A stretch of DNA of 64,000 nucleotides from Candidatus Zhuqueibacterota bacterium (GTDB lineage Bacteria; Electryoneota; RPQS01): the NCBI GenBank assembly GCA_003818605.1, contig RPQS01000022.1:1-64000 (forward strand), given 5' to 3'. Each line of letters opens with the position of its first letter. Position 1 is the first letter of the stretch. Of the stretch, positions 7,132 through 15,028 are shown piece by piece. The position numbers and the translations under genes are program-made. Under the pieces are notes generated by a model. That model made no database searches, was not told the DNA's origin, and was given only the letters and a program-made list of their open reading frames with translations.

Positions 7132-8814
7132 ATGAAGAAATGTTTAGTGATTTTCTTTCTGCTGGCATTATCGGCGGGCTTTCTGTATGCAGATCCGGAT
7201 GCTGGCGAAGGCGACGACCGCTGCGCGTGTTCGATCCCAACGTATTCCTGGGCAATTAATGAAGGCGAATCTTCTTCCCAGAACAACAACGGCGGCTGTT
7301 CCGTAAATCCACCCGTTTTTAAAGACATTCAGTGCGGGGTTGCCATAAACGGAAAAAGCAAAGCGGGGAGCGGCTATAGGGATCAGGATTGGTATCGGAT
7401 CACCCTGACCGAACGCGACAGCGTAATCTGGAAAGTGGTGGCGGAGTTTGATGTTATTATCATGATTATGGGTCCCGGTACGAACGGCTGCTCGGATCGC
7501 ATCACGTACGCCGGTCCTGATACGGCTCGGGAATGCGATACGGCCGTTGTATCGGCCTGTCTCGAACCCGGCGTCTATTGGCTGTATGCTTGCCCCAAAG
7601 CCAGCAGCGTTTCCTTTAGAGAGTATTTCGCCTACGTTCGGTGCGTGCCCTGTACGCCGCCCGAACCGCCGGAACCCGAGTTTGATATGGGTGACTTGGC
7701 CACGTGCAATTACCCGACACTGGTCAACAATCCCGCTCATAAAATTTCCGGAATTGCCTGGCTCGGGGACGCTGTGACCGCTGAGACATCTCCCTATACG
7801 AATAATCAGGATCCGGCGGACGACGGTGTGGATTTTATTACCGTCACGTGGACTCCTTGCCGCATCCAGCAGTTGACCGTAAAAATTACAGCTGGTGAAC
7901 ACTATCAAGCCTATGCCGACAGCGGCAATCATTTGTATCTGAACGCATGGAAAGACGGCAATCTGGACGGCGATTTCTGCGACACCCTGTGCCGCGGCGT
8001 CGCTCCGGAATGGATCATTCAGGACGAGATCGTCGTGCCAAGCGCGGAGCCGCAGCTTTTTGAAGTTCTCGATCCGGGAAGAGAAGATACGACACACTAT
8101 GACGGCATCTTTCGCTTCCGCCTAACCAGCCGTCGCGTCGGTGCGCTGGGCTTCGGTTTGATCAGCCCGAATTCGTGCGGAAATATGACTTGCGGTACAT
8201 TCGATGTGGATTATCTGGGCGAAGTTGAGGATTATATCGTGGACGACCTGCAGCTTGCCGTGGAATTGGGATCCTTCAGCGCCATTGCCGGAGATGGATC
8301 CGTCACATTGCGCTGGAATACTCTGGCTGAACAGAATAACGACCGGTTCGAAATCATCCGCAACGGAAGTCTGGTGGCGCGCGTAAACGGCTTAGGCAAT
8401 TCACCCAGTGGACATGCCTATCAATGGGTGGATGAGAATGTCGAACCGTCCGCCGTTTACAATTATTCACTCTATTCAGTGGATCTCGGCGGAATCCGCA
8501 ACATGCTGGCCACGGCGTCGGCCACTCCCGTCAGCACGTCGGCAACCGTCACCGAATATACGCTGATGCAGAACTATCCCAATCCGTTCAATCCGACCAC
8601 GAGCATCTCGTTCAATCTTTTGGAGAGCGGAACGACGATTTTAACTGTCTACAATCCGATGGGCCAGCTCGTTGCGACGCTCGTAAACGGTCAACTGAAT
8701 GCGGGAAGCCATACGGTGACCTTCGATGCGGCCAATCTGCCTTCCGGCGTTTACCTCTATCGCCTGGAATCCGGAAGCTACTCGGCTGTGAAGAAAATGC
8801 TGCTCATGAAATAA
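7132..8814 (+). CDS. Secreted GEVED-domain protein with T9SS sorting domain (paralogue)
   Basis: 560 residues. Signal peptide about 1-20 (MKKCLVIFFLLALSAGFLYA). Residues 25-175 form a Cys-containing PPC-like sandwich (QDWYRITLTERDSVIWKVVA). About 185-370 is a GEVED domain opening with FDMGDLATCNYPTL and ending in LGEVEDYIV. About 375-470 is fn3-like (VTLRWNTLAEQNNDRFEIIR). The tail is a T9SS sorting domain (MQNYPNPFNPTTSISFNL ... VKKMLLMK). From the GEVED domain onward it aligns closely with the 3957 protein, for example WKDGNLDGDFCD in both, so the pair arose by duplication with exchange of the N-terminal module. Good AAGGAGAG site before the ATG. Likely exported by T9SS and cell-surface attached; binding partner unknown. 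Confidence 0.88.
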   Translation: MKKCLVIFFLLALSAGFLYADPDAGEGDDRCACSIPTYSWAINEGESSSQNNNGGCSVNPPVFKDIQCGVAINGKSKAGSGYRDQDWYRITLTERDSVIWKVVAEFDVIIMIMGPGTNGCSDRITYAGPDTARECDTAVVSACLEPGVYWLYACPKASSVSFREYFAYVRCVPCTPPEPPEPEFDMGDLATCNYPTLVNNPAHKISGIAWLGDAVTAETSPYTNNQDPADDGVDFITVTWTPCRIQQLTVKITAGEHYQAYADSGNHLYLNAWKDGNLDGDFCDTLCRGVAPEWIIQDEIVVPSAEPQLFEVLDPGREDTTHYDGIFRFRLTSRRVGALGFGLISPNSCGNMTCGTFDVDYLGEVEDYIVDDLQLAVELGSFSAIAGDGSVTLRWNTLAEQNNDRFEIIRNGSLVARVNGLGNSPSGHAYQWVDENVEPSAVYNYSLYSVDLGGIRNMLATASATPVSTSATVTEYTLMQNYPNPFNPTTSISFNLLESGTTILTVYNPMGQLVATLVNGQLNAGSHTVTFDAANLPSGVYLYRLESGSYSAVKKMLLMK

Positions 8815-8835
8815 ACAACCCCCGGCGCGGGAAGC

Positions 8836-8868
8836 AAGGGCGGCCTTATCGGCCGCCCTTATTGTTTT
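8836..8868 (+). terminator. Intrinsic terminator after second GEVED gene
   Basis: Perfect 10-bp stem AAGGGCGGCC (8836-8845) / GGCCGCCCTT (8851-8860), loop TTATC, followed by ATTGTTTTAT. Located 21 bp past the stop codon and 55 bp ahead of nfo. Confidence 0.85.
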
Positions 8869-8923
8869 ATGGAACATCAGGCGCCGGAAATTCGTATATT
8901 GCACATATGCCGCAGGAGATGAT

Positions 8924-9757
8924 ATGCTGATCGGTGCGCACGTTTCGGTGGCCGGCGGACTGGTGGAAGCCTTTCGCCGGGCTGAAGAATTCGATTGTGA
9001 GTGCATTCAGATTTTCACCAAAAGTCAATTGCAGTGGTCGGCCAAGCCTCTGGAGCCGGACGAGGTTTATAAGTGGCTGGTCACTTGGGAAGAAAGCGGC
9101 TGGCCGCCATGCTTCGTGCATGACAGCTATCTGATTAATTTGTCAAGTCCGGATGAAGCTTTGCGGCGGAAATCGGTGGATGCGTTTGCGGATGAATTGG
9201 AACGCGCGGCCCTGTTAGGAATTCCGTGGGTGAACATGCATCCGGGCTCGCACAAGGGCGCGGGTGAGGAAATCGGTCTGACAAATTGCGTGCGTTCACT
9301 GAAAGAAGTGTTGGAACGGACGGCAGGACTCGGTGTTGGTATTCTATTGGAAACCACCGCCGGACAGGGCAATGACATCGGTTCGCGATTCGAGCATCTG
9401 TCGCATCTTCTCGAAAAAGTGAATCAGCCCGAACGGATGGGCGTATGTTTGGATACATGTCATGCCTTTGCGGCGGGATACGATTTGCGCACTCCCGAAG
9501 CTTATGCAGCTACATGGAAACGATTTGAAGAAATCATTGGCATAAAATTTCTGCATGCGTTTCATCTGAATGACTGCCGTTATCCGTTGGGCAGCCGCCG
9601 CGACCGCCATGCGGAAATCGGAAAAGGGGAAATCGGCCTTGAAGCCTTTCGTATGTTGATGAATGATCCGCGGTTTGAAGGACATCCGGGAATAACCGAA
9701 CTGCCGGATGAAGTGACACCGCGGAGTCACAAGTTGTTGAAGAGCCTCCGCAAATGA
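8924..9757 (+). CDS. nfo: Deoxyribonuclease IV (AP endonuclease)
   Basis: 277 residues, standard length for the Nfo/Apn1 family of trinuclear-zinc TIM-barrel AP endonucleases. The zinc ligands and signatures are visible in order: LIGAHVSVAGG, IQIFTKSQLQW, FVHDSYLINLSSP, MHPGSHKGAG, LETTAGQGNDIG, CLDTCHAFAAGYD, FHLNDCRYPLGSRRDRH and IGKGEIGLEAF. The enzyme cleaves 5' to abasic sites and removes 3' blocking groups during base-excision repair in the cytoplasm. Start ATG 8924 is set by AGGAG eight bases upstream. It follows a terminator and is probably monocistronic. A GTAG-type palindrome begins five bases after the stop codon. Confidence 0.96.
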   Translation: MLIGAHVSVAGGLVEAFRRAEEFDCECIQIFTKSQLQWSAKPLEPDEVYKWLVTWEESGWPPCFVHDSYLINLSSPDEALRRKSVDAFADELERAALLGIPWVNMHPGSHKGAGEEIGLTNCVRSLKEVLERTAGLGVGILLETTAGQGNDIGSRFEHLSHLLEKVNQPERMGVCLDTCHAFAAGYDLRTPEAYAATWKRFEEIIGIKFLHAFHLNDCRYPLGSRRDRHAEIGKGEIGLEAFRMLMNDPRFEGHPGITELPDEVTPRSHKLLKSLRK

Positions 9758-9761
9758 CTTC

Positions 9762-9787
9762 GGGCGGGTACAGGGACCCGCCCCTAC
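9762..9787. repeat. GTAG-flanked palindrome (copy after nfo)
   Basis: Arms GGGCGGGT (9762-9769) and ACCCGCCC (9776-9783) around a 6-nt core, followed by CTAC (9784-9787). Same design as copies at 2132-2155, 13013-13036 and 29052-29075, but with different arm sequence. It could also act as a weak transcription-ending hairpin for nfo, though no T tract follows. Confidence 0.75.
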
Positions 9788-9802
9788 TCAAAATTGCAGA
9801 AT

Positions 9803-9830
9803 TAAAGTTCCTTCACCCATCTGCCGATAA
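9803..9830 (+). promoter_or_regulatory. Sigma-28 (FliA) type promoter
   Basis: TAAAGTTC (9803-9810), 12-nt spacer, GCCGATAA (9823-9830). The enterobacterial FliA consensus is TAAAGTTT, 11 nt, GCCGATAA, so this is one base and one spacer position from perfect. A second ACCGATAA follows at 9832-9839. Transcription would start near 9838-9845, just upstream of a hairpin (GCCCC/GGGGC, 9840-9860), and the next gene starts at 9896. Confidence 0.7.
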
Positions 9831-9839
9831 TACCGATAA

Positions 9840-9860
9840 GCCCCGAAAGCATGGCGGGGC
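9840..9860 (+). other. 5' leader hairpin
   Basis: GCCCCG (9840-9845) pairs with CGGGGC (9855-9860) over a 9-nt loop. It lies at the predicted start of the sigma-28 transcript and lacks a T tract, so it is more likely an mRNA-stabilising or regulatory 5' hairpin than a terminator. Confidence 0.4.
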
Positions 9861-9895
9861 ATCACAATCACTAAAGCAATATAAGGCTTAGTGTT

Positions 9896-10630
9896 ATGAG
9901 TGATTGGGCAACCATCACGGCAGGAATTTCTCCGATTGGAGCGATTACTCCGCCTCCTGAAAGGCGGCCTCTGCCTCCGCAGGAAGCAAGTGAACGCACA
10001 TCCGAAAAGCGGGATCGCGCTGAAATTTCCGCGGCGGGTCTGGAACGCTCGAATCGCACAGCGGATGGATTTTTCGGGCAGGTTCAGGAATCGCCGCAGG
10101 ATGAGAAAACCGGACGCGAGCCGCAGAAAGAGCGAGCGGAGACCGGCGGGAAAGAAAGCGAACAGGGCGGGCTAACCGAAGAAGAAAAGCGGGAAGTGGC
10201 CAAGCTGCAAGCACGGGACCGCGAAGTCCGCGCGCATGAGCAGGCGCATTTAGCGGCGGCAGGCGGCATGGCTGTGGGCGGGGCGCACTACGAATACGAA
10301 AAAGGGCCGGACGGAAAATCGTATGCGGTGGGCGGAGAAGTGCAAATCGCCGTGAAAAGCGGCGGCACACCCGAAGAGCAAATTCGCAATGCGGAACAAG
10401 CCGCGCGCGCGGCTATGGCTCCGGCCAATCCTTCCGCGCAAGACCGCGCATCAGCAGCGGAAGCGCGGGCGATAGCAGCAAAAGCGCGCGCCGAAGCGAT
10501 GAAGGAAAGCAGTGAGAGTGGACAGACGCAAGTATCGTCCAAGCTGCAATCGCCTTTACAGGCGGCCATCGCTGCCTACGCCATACAAGACCAAGAAATC
10601 ACCGAGCCGAGTCTCGATATCTCGGCATAG
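9896..10630 (+). CDS. SprA-related putative metalloprotease-like protein
   Basis: 244 residues. The first 100 are proline/charge-rich and look disordered. About 100-205 match the SprA-related family (often named putative metalloprotease, CJM1_0395 family). The region REVRAHEQAHLAAAGG contains HEQAH, an HExxH-like zinc motif, followed by Ala/Gly-rich GGAHYEYEKGPDGKSYAVGGEV and an alanine-rich helix with NPSAQDRASAAEARAIAAKAR. No signal peptide is visible. Function is not established for the family. What is notable here is the near-consensus flagellar sigma-28 promoter 66 bp upstream, which suggests expression with late flagellar genes. The start ATG 9896 lacks a strong ribosome site. The gene ends at a good terminator and stands alone. 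Confidence 0.78.
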   Translation: MSDWATITAGISPIGAITPPPERRPLPPQEASERTSEKRDRAEISAAGLERSNRTADGFFGQVQESPQDEKTGREPQKERAETGGKESEQGGLTEEEKREVAKLQARDREVRAHEQAHLAAAGGMAVGGAHYEYEKGPDGKSYAVGGEVQIAVKSGGTPEEQIRNAEQAARAAMAPANPSAQDRASAAEARAIAAKARAEAMKESSESGQTQVSSKLQSPLQAAIAAYAIQDQEITEPSLDISA

Positions 10631-10652
10631 ACGCGGAGAGCACCGGGGAGAG

Positions 10653-10690
10653 AAAGCGGGATGCCCACAGGCATCCCGCTTTTATTTTTT
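10653..10690 (+). terminator. Intrinsic terminator after SprA-like gene
   Basis: Stem AAAGCGGGATGCC (10653-10665), 4-nt loop, GGCATCCCGCTTT (10670-10682), then a T-rich tail. A closely similar hairpin (AAAGCGGGA...TCCCGCTTT) occurs at 12967-12996, so the two flank the minus-strand gene at 10768-12702. Confidence 0.85.
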
Positions 10691-10768
10691 ATTTCCCCCC
10701 GTTTACGGGGGGAAGAAAGGGGGGTGTTTTTCTCGCCGAGCCGGGGCTCCCGACCCGGCCGGAATCTT
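10691..10768. repeat. Modular intergenic repeat (TCGCCGAGCC / GGCCGGAATCTT unit)
   Basis: A CCCCCCGTTTACGGGGGG hairpin is followed by AAGAAAGGGGGGT (to about 10725). Then comes a unit bounded by TCGCCGAGCC (10732-10741) and GGCCGGAATCTT (10757-10768), with core GGGCTCCCGACCC. The same borders with different cores occur at 28716-28750, 28800-28860, 29091-29184 and 31591-31654. The unit's last T is the first base of the stop codon of the convergent gene. Confidence 0.75.
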
Positions 10769-12702
10769 TACTTCATCAGCACGATTTTATGTGTAGTGCG
10801 GAACGCGTAGGCGTTCATGCGCACGAAGTAGATTCCGCTCGGCAAGTCGTTCGCATTGAAGGTCACGGAATAACTGCCCGCTTCGCGGTTCTCATTGGTA
10901 AGCGTACGAATCCACCGTCCGGACACATCGTACACATCCAGCCGCACATTCCCGGATTCTATAATCGAGAACGAAATCGTCGTGCTCGGATTGAATGGAT
11001 TCGGATACGCGGACAGATAATATTCCTTCGGCAGAACCGACGCGCCACGCGCTAAAGCGGAACGAAGCAGGTCGCGATGCTCAGTGCGGTTGCCGTTTTG
11101 ATCCACGTCGGCCAGGAAGTACCAGTAGGTCTGTCCATCGGCCACGTCGCGATCTAAATATGCGTAACGGTGCTCCGTAGCCGAATTCCCCTGCGACGGC
11201 AGTGATGTGATGCGCGTGTATTCTCCAAACTCAAACGTGCTGCGCATAATCTCGAAATGATCGTTGTTTAACTCCGATGCGGTAGAGAAGGACAGGCGGA
11301 TTCCACCTGATGAAGACACGGCATCAAACGAAGCCAATTCCACGGGCAGCGGACCGTCAATGATGCCGCTTGTGTCGCCCACTGACCAATTAATTTGCGC
11401 TATTCCGCAGTTCGAATTCGAAAGCCAGAAAGTGTCGGTTGATCCGCTTGTAAGCGGGAAATTAGCGACGAAAATAATCGAATCGCCGTTGTTGCCATCA
11501 CCGTTCGCAAGCACTGACCAATTAGCCGCCGCCGCTCCCGTGACATATCCGGTCGTGCCGGGACAGAAATTCGTAAAGGTAAGCTGATCAATGCAGCCTT
11601 GACTCTCAACCAAACGATAACCCCAATTCGGCGGGCCGGATTTAATTAACTGTACCGATCCTCGGGAAGTACCGGAGCAACTTATTATAGCAGTGCAATC
11701 GTAGACGTAAAGTGACCCCCACTGCTCGATAACGTAGAGAAAGTTGCCCGATACGTCCATGTTTTCCACGACAATCGAATTCGTACGGCCGACCGGAACA
11801 GGTGCTGTCGGAGTTGAGATGTCGAAAATCAGCACGCGATTGCCCGGCGCGCCCGACAGAAAAAGAAAATTTCCGCTTACAAGAGCCCTTTCGGCGGCTG
11901 GAAGAGCTCCGACACGTGTTACATCTACCGGAGCATAAGGATCACTCGTATTGATTATACGCGATCCGCCGGATGAACCGCTGGCAACGTAGGCGTAATT
12001 TCCTTTAAAAGCGACACCCCAGGCGTCCCCATCCGGAATTTCACAAGATCCCATCCACCCTCCAGTTATGGACATCGTATAAAAGTCGCAACTGTTGGCG
12101 GCAATACCGATATAGTCCATACCGTGATAAGCGGCAGCCGAGAATGTGCACAAATCAAAGGGCCATGATCCTAACCATTGCTCAGAGTACAATTTTAAGT
12201 CCTGTGGATTCCGAATATTCCATGTATCTACGTAGGGAGTGTTGTAAAACCAGGAAAGAGTCACGGCAACGGTGTCTAATGCTTCAACTGAATACGGCCC
12301 AAATTCCTCTCCATTAAAGATATCCGCTTGGACTGGATTAGCCGGATTGCTAATGTTAATGGAAAGAAATCCGTTAAAGTCAGTGACCACATAGGCGTAG
12401 TTGCCCTGCACCACCACATCTCTGGGAACTCCTGTAGAAACTCGACCGGTTTCGTCTATTGAAGTTGGATTGCTGACGTCCAACACAAACAGCCCTCTGA
12501 ACGTGTCTTCGTCAGTGTCTTCGCCCCCCACTATATAAGCATAGCTGCCCCGGACGCTGATTCCACGAAAATACGTGTCGTATAATCCGGCTGCTCCATG
12601 ATATTCCCCGACTACCGGGACATTTGATACCTGCGCGAACACCGCCGGCACTAAAACCAATACGGCTAAGAGCCCTACACATACTTTTAAAACTGAGTTC
12701 AT
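10768..12702 (-). CDS. Secreted LVIVD-repeat protein with T9SS sorting domain
   Basis: 644 residues. Signal peptide about 1-23 (VGLLAVLVLVPAVFAQ). Residues 25-340 contain repeated blades of the type YAYIVGG...LFVLDVSNPTSI, YAYVVTDFNGFLSINISNP, YAYVASGSSGGSRIINTSDP and NFLFLSGAPG..LIFDISTP. These are LVIVD repeats expected to fold as a beta-propeller. About 340-450 is a beta-rich region with several Cys. About 455-550 is fn3-like (IRLSFSTASELNNDHFEIMR). The tail YPNPFNPSTTISFSI ... GRWIRTL ... TTHKIVLMK is a T9SS sorting domain. It should be exported across the outer membrane. GAGG precedes the ATG. LVIVD propellers are of unknown ligand; a surface binding role is inferred. It reads toward the convergent SprA-like gene. 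Confidence 0.88.
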   Translation of the reverse strand: MNSVLKVCVGLLAVLVLVPAVFAQVSNVPVVGEYHGAAGLYDTYFRGISVRGSYAYIVGGEDTDEDTFRGLFVLDVSNPTSIDETGRVSTGVPRDVVVQGNYAYVVTDFNGFLSINISNPANPVQADIFNGEEFGPYSVEALDTVAVTLSWFYNTPYVDTWNIRNPQDLKLYSEQWLGSWPFDLCTFSAAAYHGMDYIGIAANSCDFYTMSITGGWMGSCEIPDGDAWGVAFKGNYAYVASGSSGGSRIINTSDPYAPVDVTRVGALPAAERALVSGNFLFLSGAPGNRVLIFDISTPTAPVPVGRTNSIVVENMDVSGNFLYVIEQWGSLYVYDCTAIISCSGTSRGSVQLIKSGPPNWGYRLVESQGCIDQLTFTNFCPGTTGYVTGAAAANWSVLANGDGNNGDSIIFVANFPLTSGSTDTFWLSNSNCGIAQINWSVGDTSGIIDGPLPVELASFDAVSSSGGIRLSFSTASELNNDHFEIMRSTFEFGEYTRITSLPSQGNSATEHRYAYLDRDVADGQTYWYFLADVDQNGNRTEHRDLLRSALARGASVLPKEYYLSAYPNPFNPSTTISFSIIESGNVRLDVYDVSGRWIRTLTNENREAGSYSVTFNANDLPSGIYFVRMNAYAFRTTHKIVLMK

Positions 12703-12966
12703 TGTCGAACCTCCTCGGAAGTTGCTCTATAAAACGTATGAGGTGATTGTTGTCTATCCTGTTCGGGGCTTTAGAGCCCCGAACTTACCCTAAACTACAT
12801 GCGGGAAGCCGGATTGTCAATGAATTTCGCATATCCTGATAAAATTCAATTGAAGTTACAGATTCTGCTTTTCCAAAATATTACGCATGGTTGCTTCACG
12901 GCATCCGCAGTCTTTTTGCACCATTTTACACAAAACAGAGAGGCACATCCAAATTCATTGACAAAG

Positions 12967-13003
12967 AAAGCGGGAGCCTAAAAGGCATCCCGCTTTACTT
13001 TTT
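12967..13003 (+). terminator. Terminator-like hairpin
   Basis: AAAGCGGGA-GCC (12967-12978), loop TAAAA, GGC-A-TCCCGCTTT (to 12996), then ACTTTTTAG. One bulged base. No plus-strand gene lies upstream, so its role is unclear; it resembles the terminator at 10653 in sequence and may be a duplicated element. Confidence 0.5.
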
Positions 13004-13012
13004 AGAAAAAAC

Positions 13013-13068
13013 GGGCACGACATGTCGTGCCCCTACGCGGATTCTATTTCGGATCGCACGGCCGTGCG
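13013..13068. repeat. GTAG-flanked palindrome plus CGCACGGCCGTGCG copy
   Basis: Perfect 20-bp palindrome GGGCACGACATGTCGTGCCC (13013-13032) followed by CTAC (13033-13036). Then, at 13055-13068, CGCACGGCCGTGCG appears, identical to 2092-2105. Both palindromes are therefore members of families seen beside dapF. Confidence 0.8.
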
Positions 13069-13115
13069 CGGCAACGGCGTCTCCGTCTCATCCCTTATCC
13101 TTCATCCTTCATCCT

Positions 13116-13574
13116 TTACTCGTCTTCCCCGATGTCTTCATTCCAGATTTCGGGATGGGCGGCGATGAATTCGTTCATCATGGCGATGCACTCTACGGAA
13201 TGCAGATCAATCACATTCACGCCGCTCTCGCGCAGCCAATTCAGATCGGCCTGAAACGTAACGGATTCACCGACGATGACCGTTCCGATTTTAAATTGAC
13301 GGATGAGGCCGCTGCAATACCAGCAGGGAGCAAGCGTGGTGGCGAGAATTTTATCGCGATAAGTTTGCTGCCGCCCGGCCTTGCGGAAGGCATCGGTTTC
13401 GCCGTGAATGGACGGATCGTTTTCCTGCACGCGGCGGTTGTGACCGCGGCCTAAAACGTTTCCGTCTGCATCAAATAAAGCCGCACCCACGGGAACGCCG
13501 CCTTCGGACAGGCCCAGCTTCGCCTCGTCAATCGCCACGCGAAGAAGAGTAAAATGATCGAGGTGTTTATCCAT
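13116..13574 (-). CDS. Fcy1-type cytosine deaminase family protein
   Basis: 152 residues of the zinc-dependent cytidine/deoxycytidylate deaminase fold. The zinc motif is complete: HGETDAF (His and proton-shuttle Glu) and LAPCWYC (PCxxC). The protein tracks yeast cytosine deaminase Fcy1 along its length: GGVPVGAALFDADGNVLGRGHN, the VVGESVTFQ-like segment IVGESVTFQ, and above all the C-terminus FIAAHPEIWNEDIGE. This ending forms the active-site lid in Fcy1. The likely reaction is cytosine to uracil plus ammonia in the cytoplasm (pyrimidine salvage). A tRNA adenosine deaminase or guanine deaminase is less likely because that C-terminus is absent in them. GAAGGACG upstream of ATG 13574 may serve as ribosome site. 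It lies 41 bp after the ATP-pyrophosphatase gene, probably co-transcribed. Confidence 0.85.
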   Translation of the reverse strand: MDKHLDHFTLLRVAIDEAKLGLSEGGVPVGAALFDADGNVLGRGHNRRVQENDPSIHGETDAFRKAGRQQTYRDKILATTLAPCWYCSGLIRQFKIGTVIVGESVTFQADLNWLRESGVNVIDLHSVECIAMMNEFIAAHPEIWNEDIGEDE

Positions 13575-13615
13575 TCTTCGTCCGTCCTTCCGCTCTCAAC
13601 GTCCAAAGACATTTC

Positions 13616-14686
13616 TCAGATGGCAATTCCGCGCGGGCTGGTCATGGCTTTAATCATGGCCGCTTCATCTTTGGTCAATCCGGCCATCACCATGAGTTCG
13701 TCAATATGATTGCCGCACGTGGCAATGATCTGCTCTTCTTCATGCAGAGCTTCTTCGCGCTCCATCTGCCCGGTGATGACCATGTTGCAAAAGCCCATGC
13801 AGTCCATGCTGCAGCCCGCCAATTTTACCCAGAGATAATTCACGATTTCATGCAGCTTGCAGTCGGCACGCCAGGACGTGACATGATCGGCGGGCTTTTC
13901 CCAGCCGAGCTTGGTCGCAATCGTTTCTTTAATCAGGCGGCGATCCCACGGAATGTAATCGAAGACGCTGATTTCGCGGACGGACGGATCCACTAATTTG
14001 GGTTTTTCGCGCGATAAAAGCGAATTGCCCGGAACGTGGAATTCCAGCCTCTGCAACAGCGCATAGAATTCCGTCTTATAGAGATTGGGATCCAGCAGTT
14101 TGTGCAGCCGCGATCGCTTTGAGCCTTCTAAGGCCAGATCGCGGGTCTGTTCAGTAGATTCCGCCGTGGACGTTCCCCACAACAGAAGCGGAACGTTGCG
14201 ATTGATCGCTTCGATGTATGATACGCTTTTATAGCCGTAGCTGCATTGACGGCAGAAGGAACCGACCAGCGTGGGAAGGCCGAGAGGAATTCCCGCCCGC
14301 ACGTTCGCGGCAACGAATTTATGGCCGATATCCCGCTTGGAACGAACTTCATGCAGCTCCACGCCCAGCGTCCGGCAGGCATTCCTCATGTTCTTGACTG
14401 CCTGCTCGTTGCGGAATTCATTATCCGCGTTGACCGCCAGAATATTCAGACCGTAAACGGCTTTAGCCAAATACAACACGTACGTGCTGTCGCGTCCACC
14501 GCTGAGCGGAACGATGGCTTCGTACGGCTGTCCCTTTCCTCGCACCGTGTCCAATATCTTGACAAATTCCTCCTCCCCGAAGGGAGTGAAGGTTTTATAC
14601 GTTCGGCAGTGACTGCACACTCCGTTTTCATCAAAGGTAATTCCCGGAATCGAATCCGGCATAATGCATCGCGTACACCGTTTCAT
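13616..14686 (-). CDS. WbpG/PseA-type N-acetyl sugar amidotransferase-like ATP-pyrophosphatase
   Basis: 356 residues. The N-terminus has paired zinc-knuckle cysteines (RCTRCIMPD ... GVCSHC). The PP-loop AIVPLSGGRDSTYVLYLA binds ATP; further cysteines occur at GSFCRQCSYG and CSMDCMGFCNM. This layout is that of the WbpG/PseA branch of the ATP-PPase superfamily. Those enzymes adenylate a sugar carbonyl or carboxyl group and deliver ammonia made by partner HisH/HisF-like glutaminase subunits, as in acetamidino sugars of surface polysaccharide. No such partner is present in this window, so the substrate here is uncertain. GGAGG lies immediately upstream of ATG 14686. First gene of a likely two-gene transcript with the cytosine deaminase; whether they share ammonia chemistry is speculation. 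Confidence 0.8.
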   Translation of the reverse strand: MKRCTRCIMPDSIPGITFDENGVCSHCRTYKTFTPFGEEEFVKILDTVRGKGQPYEAIVPLSGGRDSTYVLYLAKAVYGLNILAVNADNEFRNEQAVKNMRNACRTLGVELHEVRSKRDIGHKFVAANVRAGIPLGLPTLVGSFCRQCSYGYKSVSYIEAINRNVPLLLWGTSTAESTEQTRDLALEGSKRSRLHKLLDPNLYKTEFYALLQRLEFHVPGNSLLSREKPKLVDPSVREISVFDYIPWDRRLIKETIATKLGWEKPADHVTSWRADCKLHEIVNYLWVKLAGCSMDCMGFCNMVITGQMEREEALHEEEQIIATCGNHIDELMVMAGLTKDEAAMIKAMTSPRGIAI

Positions 14687-15028
14687 TCATCCTCCAACTG
14701 AGCGTCTCGGTAAGCAATTCCTACAAGGTCATGCAATATACGAAAGAGTTTGTTCCCTTGTCAAGGATTCATGTCTGCTGTATTATTTTCGTGAGTTCGT
14801 ATCCGACAATTCATCCCTATTACAATCAAGTTGTTATAAGAATGTCCGGAATGTTTACGGAGCGGATTTCAGCAGAAAAACTCTTGAAAGTTAGCCGGAA
14901 TGTTCCTATCTTCACATAGATAGCCGCGCGTATTCGCACGGCGGTTGAAGTTCTTGTTTTTTGATTTCCACGATCATCATTCCGTGCTGCACCGTTCAGG
15001 AGGCACGCGGATCAAAGGAGAAACATAC
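14687..15028. other. Divergent promoter region (ATP-PPase / ammonia-lyase)
   Basis: No gene seen. It separates two divergently transcribed genes, so both promoters should lie here. A small hairpin CTATCT-TCACAT-AGATAG sits near 14905-14922. AAAGGAG (15014-15020) is the ribosome site for the lyase. Confidence 0.55.

Larger units (their letters stand above)
12703..13115. other. Intergenic region with two hairpins and palindromic repeats
   Basis: No gene seen. Contents: a hairpin GTTCGGGGCT-TTAG-AGCCCCGAAC (12761-12784); a terminator-like hairpin (12967-13003); and a palindrome block (13013-13068). It ends in pyrimidine-rich CTTCATCCTTCATCC repeats (about 13090-13115) directly before the stop codon of the deaminase. 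The promoter for the minus-strand gene ending the 5' side (start 12702) must lie in the first part. Confidence 0.6.

Noticed and set aside
5895-7328. Long minus-strand frame (477 codons) across the end of the first GEVED gene and the start of the second
   Set aside because: Arg/His-rich translation without family features, antisense to two genes with signal peptides and sorting tails and across a terminator; a shadow frame.
13116-13574. tRNA adenosine deaminase (TadA)
   Set aside because: Zinc motifs fit the superfamily, but the C-terminal WxEDIGE lid and overall alignment match Fcy1 rather than TadA.
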